Shown: one piece after another, positions 48,046 to 57,025 of the stretch
Layout: every line of letters begins with the position of its first letter
How positions within the stretch are numbered: the first letter of the stretch is position 1
From: Vreelandella venusta
GTDB taxonomy: Bacteria > Pseudomonadota > Gammaproteobacteria > Pseudomonadales > Halomonadaceae
NCBI RefSeq assembly: GCF_007989605.1
Contig: NZ_BJUL01000021.1
Location: forward strand, 1 to 58,576
DNA length: 58,576 nucleotides
Direction of reading: 5' to 3'
Program-made: the position numbers and the translations under genes
Notes under the pieces: generated by a model
The model's input: only the letters and a program-made list of their open reading frames with translations
What the model was told of the DNA's origin: nothing
Databases searched by the model: none

Positions 48046-48266
48046 TTATCTATGCTCCCTAATGGTAATACTAACAACGGACAAGGATGCCGTTACCAAG
48101 TTCCAGACGCAAGTATTTGTCTTCCACGCAAACAACTGCTTTTTAAGGCACTTGCTCCTCCAGCGTTGACTATGCTTAACATTCCACACCATTTTGGACA
48201 TAGAAATGCGCTATAAAATTCCCCTGACCGCGCCACATTTGGCGTGATTATCTTCGCCTCTTCCGC

Positions 48267-48443
48267 TTACAGCTTCACTGCTGGCGGTGAAACGTTATCG
48301 TCGTCTTCTTCCTTGTGAGATAAATGCTGCATTGTCGCTGCTTGACGCGCATCCTGAGCATTGTAGAGGCGTGCATCAATCACGTTCAGCACCGCCAGCT
48401 GTGCGAACAGCACGGTAAAACAAATGATCAGACCTTTTAACAT
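48267..48443 (-). CDS. Small single-pass membrane protein, 58 residues
   Basis: Read directly from the sequence; no longer frame overlaps it. Starts at ATG 48443 with AAGGA eight bases upstream. Residues 3-22 (KGLIICFTVLFAQLAVLNVI) form a hydrophobic helix, followed by a Gln/Ala-rich segment and an acidic patch (KEEDDDN) ending PPAVKL. I recognise no family. The ribosome site, hydrophobic profile and isolation between yccA and an aldo/keto reductase favour a real gene. Its 5' leader holds the direct repeats at 48458-48506. Confidence 0.6.
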   Translation of the reverse strand: MLKGLIICFTVLFAQLAVLNVIDARLYNAQDARQAATMQHLSHKEEDDDNVSPPAVKL

Positions 48444-48457
48444 GGCACTGTTCCTTA

Positions 48458-48506
48458 GGGGCTAACAACTTAGGGGGACAAACAACTTAGAGGGCTAACA
48501 ACATCG
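48458..48506. repeat. Three imperfect 15-17-bp direct repeats
   Basis: Units gggctaacaacttagg (48458-48473), gggacaaacaacttaga (48474-48490) and gggctaacaacatcg (48492-48506) share the core AACAACTTAG. They lie just upstream of the small membrane-protein gene and could be regulator binding sites in its promoter or leader. Confidence 0.6.
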
Positions 48507-48620
48507 TCGTTGGTAGCGAATAATAGTCCTAGGCGGAAAGAAAACAACTAGGCTTGGTAAATAATTTATCGCCGCTGCCACGCCCGCTTTCACACCACCA
48601 GTTGCCCGATCAATCGACTC

Positions 48621-49625
48621 TCAATCCGCAAACTCTTCAGTATCAACATCAGCTTGTTGCGCGTCGTTATAACGAGCGCCAGCAACTTTGCTCGGCAACA
48701 GCATACCGTTGAGCTGAGTCACTGTTGCGTCATCCAGTACGACCGTTGCAGCGCGTAAGTTCTCACGTATATGCGTCACTGAGCAGGAACCCGGAATAGG
48801 TACAATATGCTCGCCCTGGGCGTTTAACCAAGCTAGCGCCAGCTGTGCGGGTGAGATCTCAAGACGCCTAGCAATGGTTTTAACGCCATCCAACAAAGCT
48901 ATATTGTGAGGTAAATTGTCTTTACTGAAGCGAGGCATTCCGGCGCGCATATCCCCTGTCGAAAACTGGGTACTTTCTTCCACGGCTCCCGTCAAAAAAC
49001 CACGCCCAAGAGGGCTGAACGCCACCAAAGCAGCACCGAGTTCCACACATACATCCTTCAGCGCAATGTCGGGATTACGTGTCCAAAGTGAGTATTCTGA
49101 CTGTACTGCTGCCACGGGGTATTCCGCATTGCCTTTACGAAGTGTTTCAGCCGATACCTCAGATAAACCAACTGCGCCAATTTTACCCTCTTCCACTAGT
49201 CGCCCCAGCGCCCCAACACTCTCTTCAATTGGAACACTGCGATCTAGACGGTGCAGGTAGTAAATATCCAAATAATCCGTTTTTAGTCGTGACAGGCTCT
49301 CTTCACACTGGCGACGCACGGTGTCGGGGCGACCATCGATAATGCGTTTCCCCGTTTCAGCATCCAACGCCATTCCACACTTGCTGGCGAGAAACAGTTG
49401 GTGCCTTTTTGTTTTTAAAGCAAGCCCCAACAACCGCTCATTGGCTGTTCCACCATAGAGTGTCGCCGTATCAAAATGGCGGTATCCCACCTCAAAGGCT
49501 TCTTCCAGTACCCGAAGTGCCTCTGTTTCTGGCACATACTGGCCATAGCCATGGGAAAGATTCATGCATCCCAAGCCAATACGAGGAGACGAGACACCGT
49601 TTAATCGGTCAAAAAACGCGGACAT
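48621..49625 (-). CDS. Aldo/keto reductase
   Basis: NADPH-dependent oxidoreductase of the AKR superfamily, 334 residues. The catalytic tetrad region is visible (FDTATLYGG for Asp/Tyr, KCGM for Lys, YYLHRLD for His), and the cofactor end is IPGSCSVTHIRENLRAA. The ATG at 49625 (AGAGG five bases upstream) is chosen; an upstream in-frame start adds 36 unconserved residues. Resembles the YajO/AKR13-type general reductases; substrate unknown. Confidence 0.92.
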   Translation of the reverse strand: MSAFFDRLNGVSSPRIGLGCMNLSHGYGQYVPETEALRVLEEAFEVGYRHFDTATLYGGTANERLLGLALKTKRHQLFLASKCGMALDAETGKRIIDGRPDTVRRQCEESLSRLKTDYLDIYYLHRLDRSVPIEESVGALGRLVEEGKIGAVGLSEVSAETLRKGNAEYPVAAVQSEYSLWTRNPDIALKDVCVELGAALVAFSPLGRGFLTGAVEESTQFSTGDMRAGMPRFSKDNLPHNIALLDGVKTIARRLEISPAQLALAWLNAQGEHIVPIPGSCSVTHIRENLRAATVVLDDATVTQLNGMLLPSKVAGARYNDAQQADVDTEEFAD

Positions 49626-49647
49626 AGCAACCTCTGAGTGATTGACG

Positions 49648-50673
49648 TTAATTGGATAGTAGTGCACTAGTGTTATGCGTTTTGCCCTGGCTGCAAAGCT
49701 GCGACTGCAGCCAATTAGGCAACCGGTGTTCAAGATAATAACGCGGCCGCCACGGAGGCCCCTCTATAAAGCCCACATGGCCACCCGAGGCATGAAGCTC
49801 CAAGGTGACACAGCTTGGCAGGACTTCAGCCTTGGGAACGCTTTGGGGATAGATAAAAGGGTCATCTAGCGAATGCACAATGAGCGTTGGAATACGAATC
49901 TGCTCCACGAAAAAAGCACTACTGCAACGGCGGTAATAGTCATCAGCGCTTTCAAAGCCATGCAGCGGGGCAGTAACGCGGCCATCAAAGTCCCAAAACG
50001 TCTTCATACCCTTTAATGTTTCAAGCGCTGCTAAACGCGCTAGCTCCCCCCTGCGCCCTTGGCGTAAAAACGCCTGCCGTTTATGTTCAACATACCGGCG
50101 CAGGTCTCGCAGGAAGCGGGCCTGGTAAACTCTTGAAAAGCCCTTATTGATTCGCTCTGCGCAGTGGTCTAGCCGAAACGGTACCGATACGGCTACCGCC
50201 GCCTTCAACGGCGTATTACTCCCCTTTTCGCCCAAATACTTGAGCAACACATTGCCACCTAATGAGTAACCAATGGCGGCAAACAATTTGTGTGGATAGC
50301 GTAACGTCAGTTGCTTAACCACATCCGCCAAGTCTTCACTCACGCCAGAATGATATCCTCTGGCACGATGATTTGGCTCACCAGAACAGCCACGCCAATT
50401 GACAGCCGCGCTCTGCCAGCCGCGCGCCGCTAGCGCCTGCTGTTGCCCAAGTATATACAGTGAAGCAGAACTTCCCGTCAGGCCATGCAGCAGCAACACG
50501 CAATTCGTCGCTTCACCTTCAGGCCCATACCAATCCAGATCGATAAAATCACCATCTTGAAGCGTCATTCGCTCCCGCCGACGCTGTAATTGAGGCGATG
50601 CCCGCCATAGCGGGCTATACAGTGTTTGCATATGCCCGCCCGACAGCCAGCGCGAAGATCGAAATGGAGGCAT
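49648..50673 (-). CDS. YheT-type alpha/beta hydrolase
   Basis: Predicted carboxylesterase of the YheT/EMB8 family. Motifs include WLSGGHMQTLYSPLW, DGDFIDLDWYG, the oxyanion HGLTGSSAS, the nucleophile elbow GYSLGGN, and the catalytic Asp/His end (DPFIYPQ and GGHVGFIEG). The start is uncertain: the frame is open to 50886, with Met codons at 50709, 50700, 50688 and 50673, none with a good ribosome site. I use 50673, where family similarity begins (341 residues). Physiological substrate unknown. Confidence 0.88.
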   Translation of the reverse strand: MPPFRSSRWLSGGHMQTLYSPLWRASPQLQRRRERMTLQDGDFIDLDWYGPEGEATNCVLLLHGLTGSSASLYILGQQQALAARGWQSAAVNWRGCSGEPNHRARGYHSGVSEDLADVVKQLTLRYPHKLFAAIGYSLGGNVLLKYLGEKGSNTPLKAAVAVSVPFRLDHCAERINKGFSRVYQARFLRDLRRYVEHKRQAFLRQGRRGELARLAALETLKGMKTFWDFDGRVTAPLHGFESADDYYRRCSSAFFVEQIRIPTLIVHSLDDPFIYPQSVPKAEVLPSCVTLELHASGGHVGFIEGPPWRPRYYLEHRLPNWLQSQLCSQGKTHNTSALLSN

Positions 50674-50911
50674 AGTTGAAGACCGCATTGAAGACGACAT
50701 TAAAGACATGGAGAAAAAGCGCCAGCAAGAACAATAGCGGGATAGCTTAGCAAAATTTATCAGTCGATTTGGTTGCGGCAGAAGTATCGCCTTTAGACTA
50801 GCACTGGCTCGCCTAACGCCAACACGCCTGGTATGCATTGTTCTCATAGATGCGACAATACGCCATGCGTCGCCGGGCACTTTCAACTTACGTCGCAGAG
50901 TGGTTTCAACT

Positions 50912-50926
50912 ACTATTATTAATAGT
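50912..50926. promoter_or_regulatory. Palindrome and direct repeats upstream of cioA
   Basis: ACTATTA-T-TAATAGT is a perfect dyad about 93 bases before cioA. Just downstream, GAAATATAGC (50931-50940) and GAATATAGC (50953-50961) are repeated 21 bases apart, about two helical turns. These are candidate sites for a redox or stationary-phase regulator; no FNR/ANR box (TTGAT-N4-ATCAA) was seen. Confidence 0.45.
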
Positions 50927-51018
50927 TAAAGAAATATAGCCATACCCTTTAAGAATATAGCTCCTGCGACAACGACTGATTTTTAACTCTTTCATGCCAC
51001 ACGATCTAGGAGGTCGCC

Positions 51019-52428
51019 ATGGAATTAGATCCCCTGTTGCTTTCCAGGCTACAGTTCGCTTTTGTTGTCTCTTTTCATGCCATTTTTCCGGTGTTTACTA
51101 TCGGTCTAGCGTCCTATATCGCACTACTGCATGGCCTATTCTACAAAACGGAAAATCCCGCTTGGGATCGCTTAGCGCTGTTCTGGACAAAAGTGTTTGC
51201 CGTTGTGTTTGGCATGGGCGTTGTATCAGGCATTGTGATGTCGTTTCAGTTTGGGACGAACTGGAGCAACTTTGCCTACGCCACATCTAACTTTCTAGGT
51301 CCTGTCCTCAGCTATGAGGTAGTAACGGCCTTTTTCCTGGAAGCTGCTTTTCTAGGCGTACTGTTATTTGGCCGCAATAAGGTACCTGAAGGTGTGCATC
51401 TGTTTGCTGCCATCATGGTTGCTGTGGGCACGTTTATATCTTCTTTTTGGATACTTTCTGCCAACAGTTGGATGCAAACCCCAGTGGGTTTTGAGCTAAT
51501 CGACGGTCGGTTCCATATCACTTCCTGGATGGAAGCACTCTTTAACCCCTCTTTCGGGTATCGCTTTGTACACATGGGCATGGCTTCCTTCCTAACCGGC
51601 GGATTCGTCGTTGCTGGGGTGAGCGCCTGGTTCTTACTGCGCAAGCGTGATGTTGAAGCTAATAAAAAAGCGCTATCCATGTGTTTGTGGCTACTGCTGA
51701 TTTTAGCGCCCGCACAAGCGGTAGTTGGCGATTTTCACGGTCTGAACACCTTAGAGCACCAGCCTACGAAAGTAGCCGCCATGGAGGGTAACTGGGAAAC
51801 GCAAACCAATGTGCCGCTTCTGCTTTTCGCTATCCCAGATAAAGAATCCCAGACCAATCATTTTGAAATCGGCATTCCCAACCTCGCCAGCCTGATCCTA
51901 ACGCACCATATCGATGGTGAAGTTCCCGGGCTTAACGCAGTACCGGTAGAAGAGCAGCCTCCTGTCATCATTGTGTTCTGGGCTTTCCGCGTCATGGTAG
52001 GTATTGGCGTGCTAATGATTGCGGTTGCGCTGACTGGGTTGTTTCTACGTCGCAAAGGGCGTGTCTATGAAAACCCGCTTTTCTTAAAAACGCTGACCGT
52101 CATGATTGCATCCCCCTTCCTCGCGGTTTTGGGTGGCTGGATTGTTACCGAATCAGGACGTGCGCCTTGGTTAGTGTATGGCGTTATGACTCACGCGGAA
52201 GGCTTAACGCCGTCGCTTACAGGCGGCATGGCGCTGTTTACCTTAATTGGTTATATCGCGGTTTACAGCGTGGTGTTTTTAACCGGAATTTATTATTTAA
52301 CGCGAGTTGTGCGCAATGGCATGACAGAAACACAGGCCGAAGTTGGAGGCGAGATTGAACGCCCGAAACGCCCACTATCCGCGGCACACACCCCCTTTGA
52401 TGATGATTTGGAAGGAGCCAACACATGA
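51019..52428 (+). CDS. cioA: Cytochrome bd-type (CioA) quinol oxidase subunit I
   Basis: Haem-bearing subunit of a bd-type terminal oxidase. At 469 residues it has the short Q-loop of the cyanide-insensitive CIO subfamily. Seen: N-terminal RLQFAFVVSFHAIFPVFTIG with the haem-ligand His20, FVHMGMASFL with another His, the quinol-site GDFHGLNTLEHQPTKVAAMEGNWET, and about nine TM helices. A perfect GGAGG lies before the ATG. It overlaps the subunit II gene by four bases (ATGA). Called cioA because of the short Q-loop; cydA is the broader name. Confidence 0.94.
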   Translation: MELDPLLLSRLQFAFVVSFHAIFPVFTIGLASYIALLHGLFYKTENPAWDRLALFWTKVFAVVFGMGVVSGIVMSFQFGTNWSNFAYATSNFLGPVLSYEVVTAFFLEAAFLGVLLFGRNKVPEGVHLFAAIMVAVGTFISSFWILSANSWMQTPVGFELIDGRFHITSWMEALFNPSFGYRFVHMGMASFLTGGFVVAGVSAWFLLRKRDVEANKKALSMCLWLLLILAPAQAVVGDFHGLNTLEHQPTKVAAMEGNWETQTNVPLLLFAIPDKESQTNHFEIGIPNLASLILTHHIDGEVPGLNAVPVEEQPPVIIVFWAFRVMVGIGVLMIAVALTGLFLRRKGRVYENPLFLKTLTVMIASPFLAVLGGWIVTESGRAPWLVYGVMTHAEGLTPSLTGGMALFTLIGYIAVYSVVFLTGIYYLTRVVRNGMTETQAEVGGEIERPKRPLSAAHTPFDDDLEGANT

Positions 52429-53423
52429 GTATTGATCTTTCACTCATCTGGGCTGCCATTATTGGCTTTGGCGTCATTATGTATGTCTTGATGGATGGCT
52501 TTGATCTAGGGTTGGGGATTTTGTTTCCCTTCGCTCCTGATGAAGAGTCACGCGATGTGATGATGAACTCTGTTGCTCCCGTGTGGGATGGCAATGAAAC
52601 CTGGCTAGTGCTGGGTGGCGCTGGGCTGCTCGGCGCTTTCCCTCTGGTCTATTCCGTGTTTTTGCCCGCGCTCTATATCGGTGTTTTCCTAATGCTGGCT
52701 GGCTTGATTTTTCGCGGCATCTCGTTCGAGTTTCGCTTCAAGTCTAAGAAAAACCGCCGTTGGTGGAACCGTGCCTTTAGCTGGGGGTCCGCTATTGCAA
52801 CCTTCGCTCAAGGGGCGGTCGTCGGCGCTTATATCCAAGGGTTTGCTGTCGAAGACTTCCGCTATGTCGGTGGCGCACTGGATTGGCTGACACCCTTTAC
52901 TGTATTAACAGGGCTAGGACTCATGGCTGGCTACGCACTGCTTGGTTCTACGTGGCTGATTCTGAAGTCAGAAGGCCATGTCCAGCAGTGGGCTTACCGA
53001 ATTACGCCAAAACTGCTGTTAGCAGTGCTAGTCGTGTTTGGCATTGTCAGTCTGTGGACGCCGCTGGTTAGCCCAGAAGTGCGTGACCGCTGGATGAACC
53101 AGATCCACCTAATTTGGCTGTTCCCCATTTTTGCCATGGTCTGTGCTGGCGCTCTTTATCGTGCCGTCAAGCGCCAACAGGAAGGCCTACCGTTTGTTGC
53201 AACACTGGGGCTGTTTGTCTTTACCTACCTTGGTCTCATCGCCAGTAAGTGGCCGGTTATCGTACCGCCCAACTATACGATTTGGGACGCCGCTTCCGCC
53301 CCTGAGTCGCAATTATTTTTGCTGATTGGCGTGCTGTTTGTTATCCCCATCGTGTTGGCCTATACCGCCTGGACGTACTGGGTATTCCGCGGCAAGGTAA
53401 AAGTGGGCGAAGGATACCATTGA
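52425..53423 (+). CDS. cioB: Cytochrome bd-type (CioB) quinol oxidase subunit II
   Basis: The 332-residue partner subunit with about eight TM helices. Typical blocks are GFGVIMYVLMDGFDLGLGILFPF, NSVAPVWDGNETWLVLGGAGLLGAFP, and GISFEFRFKSKKNRRWWN. It ends 52 bases before a strong bidirectional terminator. No CydX-like small subunit is encoded between the stop and the terminator. Confidence 0.95.
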   Translation: MSIDLSLIWAAIIGFGVIMYVLMDGFDLGLGILFPFAPDEESRDVMMNSVAPVWDGNETWLVLGGAGLLGAFPLVYSVFLPALYIGVFLMLAGLIFRGISFEFRFKSKKNRRWWNRAFSWGSAIATFAQGAVVGAYIQGFAVEDFRYVGGALDWLTPFTVLTGLGLMAGYALLGSTWLILKSEGHVQQWAYRITPKLLLAVLVVFGIVSLWTPLVSPEVRDRWMNQIHLIWLFPIFAMVCAGALYRAVKRQQEGLPFVATLGLFVFTYLGLIASKWPVIVPPNYTIWDAASAPESQLFLLIGVLFVIPIVLAYTAWTYWVFRGKVKVGEGYH

Positions 53424-53471
53424 GGCTTTGCTACTTAATCTGTTAATTGCTTATCACAAATTGCTTGTAAC

Positions 53472-53506
53472 AAAAAAGAAGGGTGCCATTTAGGCACCCT
53501 TCTTTT
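53472..53506. terminator. Bidirectional terminator between cioB and lldD
   Basis: A 10-bp stem (gaagggtgcc / ggcacccttc), five-base loop, AAAAAA on the left and TTTT on the right. It can serve both convergent genes. Confidence 0.93.
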
Positions 53507-53539
53507 ATTGCTTTGGATACAGGCCTCACTGAGTGTGGC

Positions 53540-54709
53540 CTACAGCTTGACGGTAGGGTCAGCAAAACCATTCGGCACATAAAGATTATGCGGACCTAAG
53601 CGGCTAACGTCTGTTTCGCCACATAGCGCCATCGTGGTATCCAGCTCTTTATGAATAATCTGTAGCGCCCTGGTGACGCCCTCTTCACCGGCAGCCCCTA
53701 AACCATAGGTAAAAGCACGCCCAATGTAGGTTCCCTTAGCCCCCAACGCCAACGCTTTCAGCACATCCTGACCCGAACGGATACCAGAGTCGAGATGGAC
53801 TTCTATCTCGCCTCCCACTTCATCCATAATGCTTGTCAGCATCCGAATCGAGCTCATTGCTCCATCAAGCTGACGACCACCATGGTTAGAAACAATAATG
53901 GCATCGGCACCTATCTCTACGGCGCAGCGCGCATCTTCAGGGGTCATAATGCCCTTAATAATCAGCTTACCGCCCCACCACTCTTTAAACTGCGCAATAC
54001 GCTTCCAGTCCAGCGATACATCAAAGGCCTCGGCCGTCCAGGCTAACAAGGAGGAAGGGTCAGTAACCCCTTTGGCGTGCCCCACAATATTGCCAAATGA
54101 GCGACGTTTGGTTTTCAGCATTTCCAAACCCCAAGGGATTTTCGTTGCCATGTTAGCAATCGATTTTGCGGTCAATTTAGGGGGTGCAGAGAGTCCGTTT
54201 TTGAGATCTTTGTGGCGCTGCCCCAGTACTTGCAAATCGACAGTGACCACAATAGTCGAGCAGTTAGCCGCCTTAGCACGCTCAAACAAGCGGCGCATAA
54301 AGTCATCATCTTTTAAGGTATATACCTGGAACCAGAACGGCTGCGTCGTGTGTTCGGCGATGTCCTCAATCGAGCAAATCGACATGGTCGACAGCGTAAA
54401 CGGCACACCAAATTTTTCAGCCGCCCGTGCTGCTTTAATTTCGCCATCTGCCGCTTGCATTCCCGTTAACCCTACGGGTGCAAGCGCAACCGGCATAGCC
54501 ACATCTTCGCCCATCATAGAACTTCGCGTAGAACGCCCTGACATATCGACCGCAACACGCTGTTTCAAGTGAATATGCTGGAAGTCGCTGGTATTTTCAC
54601 GGAAGGTTTGCTCTGTCCAACTGCCTGATTCGGCGTAGTCATAAAACATTTTTGGCGTGCGGCGGGCGTAATGGCGACGAAGGTCTTCAATGTTGGTATA
54701 GATCGGCAT
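53540..54709 (-). CDS. lldD: L-lactate dehydrogenase (FMN, quinone-linked) LldD
   Basis: Alpha-hydroxy-acid dehydrogenase oxidising L-lactate to pyruvate at the membrane. The 389-residue protein has the N-terminal YDYAESGSWTEQTFREN, the FMN segment APVGLTGMQAADGE, WFQVYTLKDDDFMRRL, the catalytic NHGGRQLDGA, and DSGIRSGQDVLKALALGAKGTYIGR. AAGGATAATT precedes the ATG. Lone gene without lldP or lldR; a TTAATG-N11-CATTAA dyad just upstream (54719-54741) might be regulatory. Other hydroxy-acid substrates cannot be excluded. Confidence 0.92.
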   Translation of the reverse strand: MPIYTNIEDLRRHYARRTPKMFYDYAESGSWTEQTFRENTSDFQHIHLKQRVAVDMSGRSTRSSMMGEDVAMPVALAPVGLTGMQAADGEIKAARAAEKFGVPFTLSTMSICSIEDIAEHTTQPFWFQVYTLKDDDFMRRLFERAKAANCSTIVVTVDLQVLGQRHKDLKNGLSAPPKLTAKSIANMATKIPWGLEMLKTKRRSFGNIVGHAKGVTDPSSLLAWTAEAFDVSLDWKRIAQFKEWWGGKLIIKGIMTPEDARCAVEIGADAIIVSNHGGRQLDGAMSSIRMLTSIMDEVGGEIEVHLDSGIRSGQDVLKALALGAKGTYIGRAFTYGLGAAGEEGVTRALQIIHKELDTTMALCGETDVSRLGPHNLYVPNGFADPTVKL

Positions 54710-54880
54710 AAATTATCCTTAATGAATATTATTCCCATTAACATCCAGAACAGACGGCCTTTATATTGTTCTTCAATACTGCACAAGTAAACGTCCTATT
54801 CCGCTCTCTTTACTCGGCAAGCTATTTCAGCATGACCGGCAGAGATTTGCGGAAATGGCAGCGTATTAAAATGAAGCAAG

Positions 54881-55183
54881 TTACTCGGTGAACGCCAAAA
54901 TTTGCTCCAACAGAGCGCGCTTACGCGGCAGCAAGCTCACTTCTAACCCTAGCGGACGGAATACACGATTCTTAACCTCTAGGGTGACATTGTTCTTATC
55001 GCCTTCCAGATCCGATAACGTTCGTCGACTGATACCCACCAAGGCAGCATAACGTGTTTGGTTCAACCCCAGCACATCGCGGCGTAATGCACGTAATAAC
55101 GCACCATCGGTGATTTCCCCTGCATAGAAACGTTTTAGCAGAGCCACCAAGGCTTCCTCGCGATCATCCGCATAGCGCTTCAT
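54881..55183 (-). CDS. hipB: HipB-like antitoxin / HTH regulator
   Basis: A 100-residue XRE-type DNA-binding protein (LRRDVLGLNQTRYAALVGISRRTLSDLEGDKNN). It starts at ATG 55183 with GGGGG upstream and overlaps the toxin stop by four bases (ATGA), so it is translated after the toxin. It is expected to neutralise HipA and repress the operon. The longer N-terminal helix (MKRYADDREEALVALLKRFYAG) replaces the short start of E. coli HipB. Confidence 0.88.
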   Translation of the reverse strand: MKRYADDREEALVALLKRFYAGEITDGALLRALRRDVLGLNQTRYAALVGISRRTLSDLEGDKNNVTLEVKNRVFRPLGLEVSLLPRKRALLEQILAFTE

Positions 55184-56526
55184 AACAACCCCCAACGCTT
55201 GAGTCGAGTATTGATAGTACGTAGGCCGACTGCAGGCATATCAAGAATTCGGGCTGGCACCCCACGGGCAGCCAAGCGTTCATCGACGCCCTCTAGTCTC
55301 AATGCAAGCGCACGCAGCTCTTCCATCACTCGCTCTGGCTCGATAACGTCTGCCAGGCTGTCGGCAATTCCTTGCCAGTCGTACTCCCCGCCAATTTCCA
55401 AGGGCGTTCCCCATTGCGTTGTTCGTGTCACCCCCTCGGGGTCAGCCTTCATCGGCGCGAAGTCATATACAGGGGCAAGCTCAATGCCTTCGGGGCGCTT
55501 CAATAACGCCGTATTTCGGCCATGATTGTCAGAATTGCCGAAAGCGATATTCAACAAATCACGCTTAATCCACTCCAACGCTAAGCGCTCGCCATCGAAA
55601 AAGGCGCCTTGCTCTTGCACGCGGTATTGAGCTTCCAGCAAGCTAATCAGTCGGCGAATAGTGTCGCCATGATGCAGAAAGGTGCCCGGCGCGGCGTCTA
55701 CCAAGGAGTAGACCGACTCAAGGCCATAGCGAACCCAAGTGCCATCGAGATACTCCATGTCGAAACGGGGTAACCACAGGGACGGGTAACGCTCTCCTTC
55801 CACCAAGCGCATCCGCTCGGTATCTATCGTGGCCACCCCTAACGATGCAAGCTCCTGATAGTAGTGATATTCAGCGCGCAAGATGTCGCAATCATCCGTT
55901 GAACGCCTACCGCGCGGAAATTTCACCAGCATGGGTAGGTCAGGTCGATGGTTCTCATCCTGCCAGGTATCAATCCAAACCTGGTCATCATTCGTTAACC
56001 GGAGCAGTAATTTTGGCGCTTCACCACCTGCGCCAGTGGCACCGCCACTGGCCGCCCCCATCTGCTGGGCATACTCTAAAAAGTCCACCTGACGCTCTAT
56101 AACGCTTTGCAGCGGAAAACGTCGCTCCTCTAGGGCTTTTTTTACGGAGAGATCAGGCACTGATTGTTTGATTCTCAAGTTGCCGACCGGCGCGATAGTG
56201 CCACGTGCCAGTAATTCAGTATCCTGTTGCCCGACCGGCAAGTCGTGAAGCCCTAGATAATCCACCCAAAAACGTCGGCTAGCCCCAGCCGGCATGATGT
56301 CTTCCAAGAAACCGAACCAGTGTGGCGATTCATGAGTTAGCATTAACTCGATAGGCAACCGCATACTGCAAGCGTGCAAGTCATCTTGAAATAGCCACTC
56401 AACGGCATAGTCAGTCGCATAGCGCAGCCGAGACTCTCCGCGAGTACCCTGATCTGGATGGGGCAACGACAATTCAGCCGCGTCATGCCACGCTTGTTCA
56501 AAATGAACCTGTATCGTTAACTTCAC
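55180..56526 (-). CDS. hipA: HipA-family Ser/Thr kinase toxin
   Basis: A 448-residue HipA-like kinase. The C-terminal kinase core is visible: GGEAPKLLLR (nucleotide/Lys region), NIAFGNSDNHGRNTALL (catalytic Asp and metal-binding Asn) and LAPVYDFAPMKAD. A Gly/Ala-rich loop (ASGGATGAGG) may correspond to the autophosphorylated serine loop. It has a GTG start with a poor ribosome site. Gene order is toxin first, the reverse of E. coli hipBA. Target unknown; HipA of E. coli phosphorylates glutamyl-tRNA synthetase. Confidence 0.9.
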   Translation of the reverse strand: MKLTIQVHFEQAWHDAAELSLPHPDQGTRGESRLRYATDYAVEWLFQDDLHACSMRLPIELMLTHESPHWFGFLEDIMPAGASRRFWVDYLGLHDLPVGQQDTELLARGTIAPVGNLRIKQSVPDLSVKKALEERRFPLQSVIERQVDFLEYAQQMGAASGGATGAGGEAPKLLLRLTNDDQVWIDTWQDENHRPDLPMLVKFPRGRRSTDDCDILRAEYHYYQELASLGVATIDTERMRLVEGERYPSLWLPRFDMEYLDGTWVRYGLESVYSLVDAAPGTFLHHGDTIRRLISLLEAQYRVQEQGAFFDGERLALEWIKRDLLNIAFGNSDNHGRNTALLKRPEGIELAPVYDFAPMKADPEGVTRTTQWGTPLEIGGEYDWQGIADSLADVIEPERVMEELRALALRLEGVDERLAARGVPARILDMPAVGLRTINTRLKRWGLL

Positions 56527-56560
56527 GAATCACCCATGTCGAAAGTTGCTAATATCGAAG

Positions 56561-56628
56561 CCACTCATGACCCAGCCATTAATGTGCAGTAAAGCGCTCA
56601 AAAATTCCTTCACCACTCATTTATGAGT
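56561..56628. promoter_or_regulatory. Candidate HipB operator region
   Basis: The octamer CCACTCAT occurs at 56561-56568 and again at 56613-56620, where it forms the dyad ACTCAT-TT-ATGAGT (56615-56628). Both are within 100 bases upstream of the hipA start, where the autorepressor would bind. The sequence differs from the E. coli HipB operator. Confidence 0.4.
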
Positions 56629-56719
56629 AGTTTAGCGCACATAACTACTGCAACAAAGAATTAATGAGCATCATATTGCACATTTAATTATCCACACGAG
56701 CGCCATATGGGAACCTAAT

Positions 56720-57025
56720 ATGAATGCTACCCATTTAGAGCATGCGTTTGTCGCATTGCTGATTCAGATGGCTCTACTTCCCTTTGCAAATGCAAAAATC
56801 ACCGGCACCATCGCGGTAGCACTGCTGCTTGGACGTGAGATTGCACAACATGAATACAGGCTAGCCGTTCAACGTGGTTGGGAATGGGGGCAAGCATTAC
56901 CGGTGGGCATATTTGAAGGGGTTTGGCGTGGCTGGACGCTAGATTCAGCGCTAGACATTGTTGTACCGGCCCTAGTATGCACTGTGGTAGCCGTTGCGCT
57001 AAAAATCATAAAGCCAAACAGCTAA
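56720..57025 (+). CDS. Phage-type small membrane protein
   Basis: A 101-residue protein with two hydrophobic segments (about residues 8-40 and 78-95) separated by GREIAQHEYRLAVQRGWEWG and WRGWTLDSALDIVVP. This GRE-x-x-Q-x-EYR pattern followed by a tryptophan-rich stretch resembles small membrane proteins encoded in tailed-phage genomes, often near lysis genes. No other phage gene is adjacent, so it may be a remnant or a moron gene. Function not established. The ribosome site is weak. Confidence 0.6.
   Translation: MNATHLEHAFVALLIQMALLPFANAKITGTIAVALLLGREIAQHEYRLAVQRGWEWGQALPVGIFEGVWRGWTLDSALDIVVPALVCTVVAVALKIIKPNS

Noticed and set aside
53424..53471. A CydX-like small subunit after cioB
   Set aside because: Fewer than 50 bases before the terminator, with no ATG frame of suitable length.
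53898..54572. A 224-codon open frame on the plus strand
   Set aside because: It lies entirely antisense to lldD, has no ribosome site and no recognisable domain; it mirrors the codon bias of lldD.
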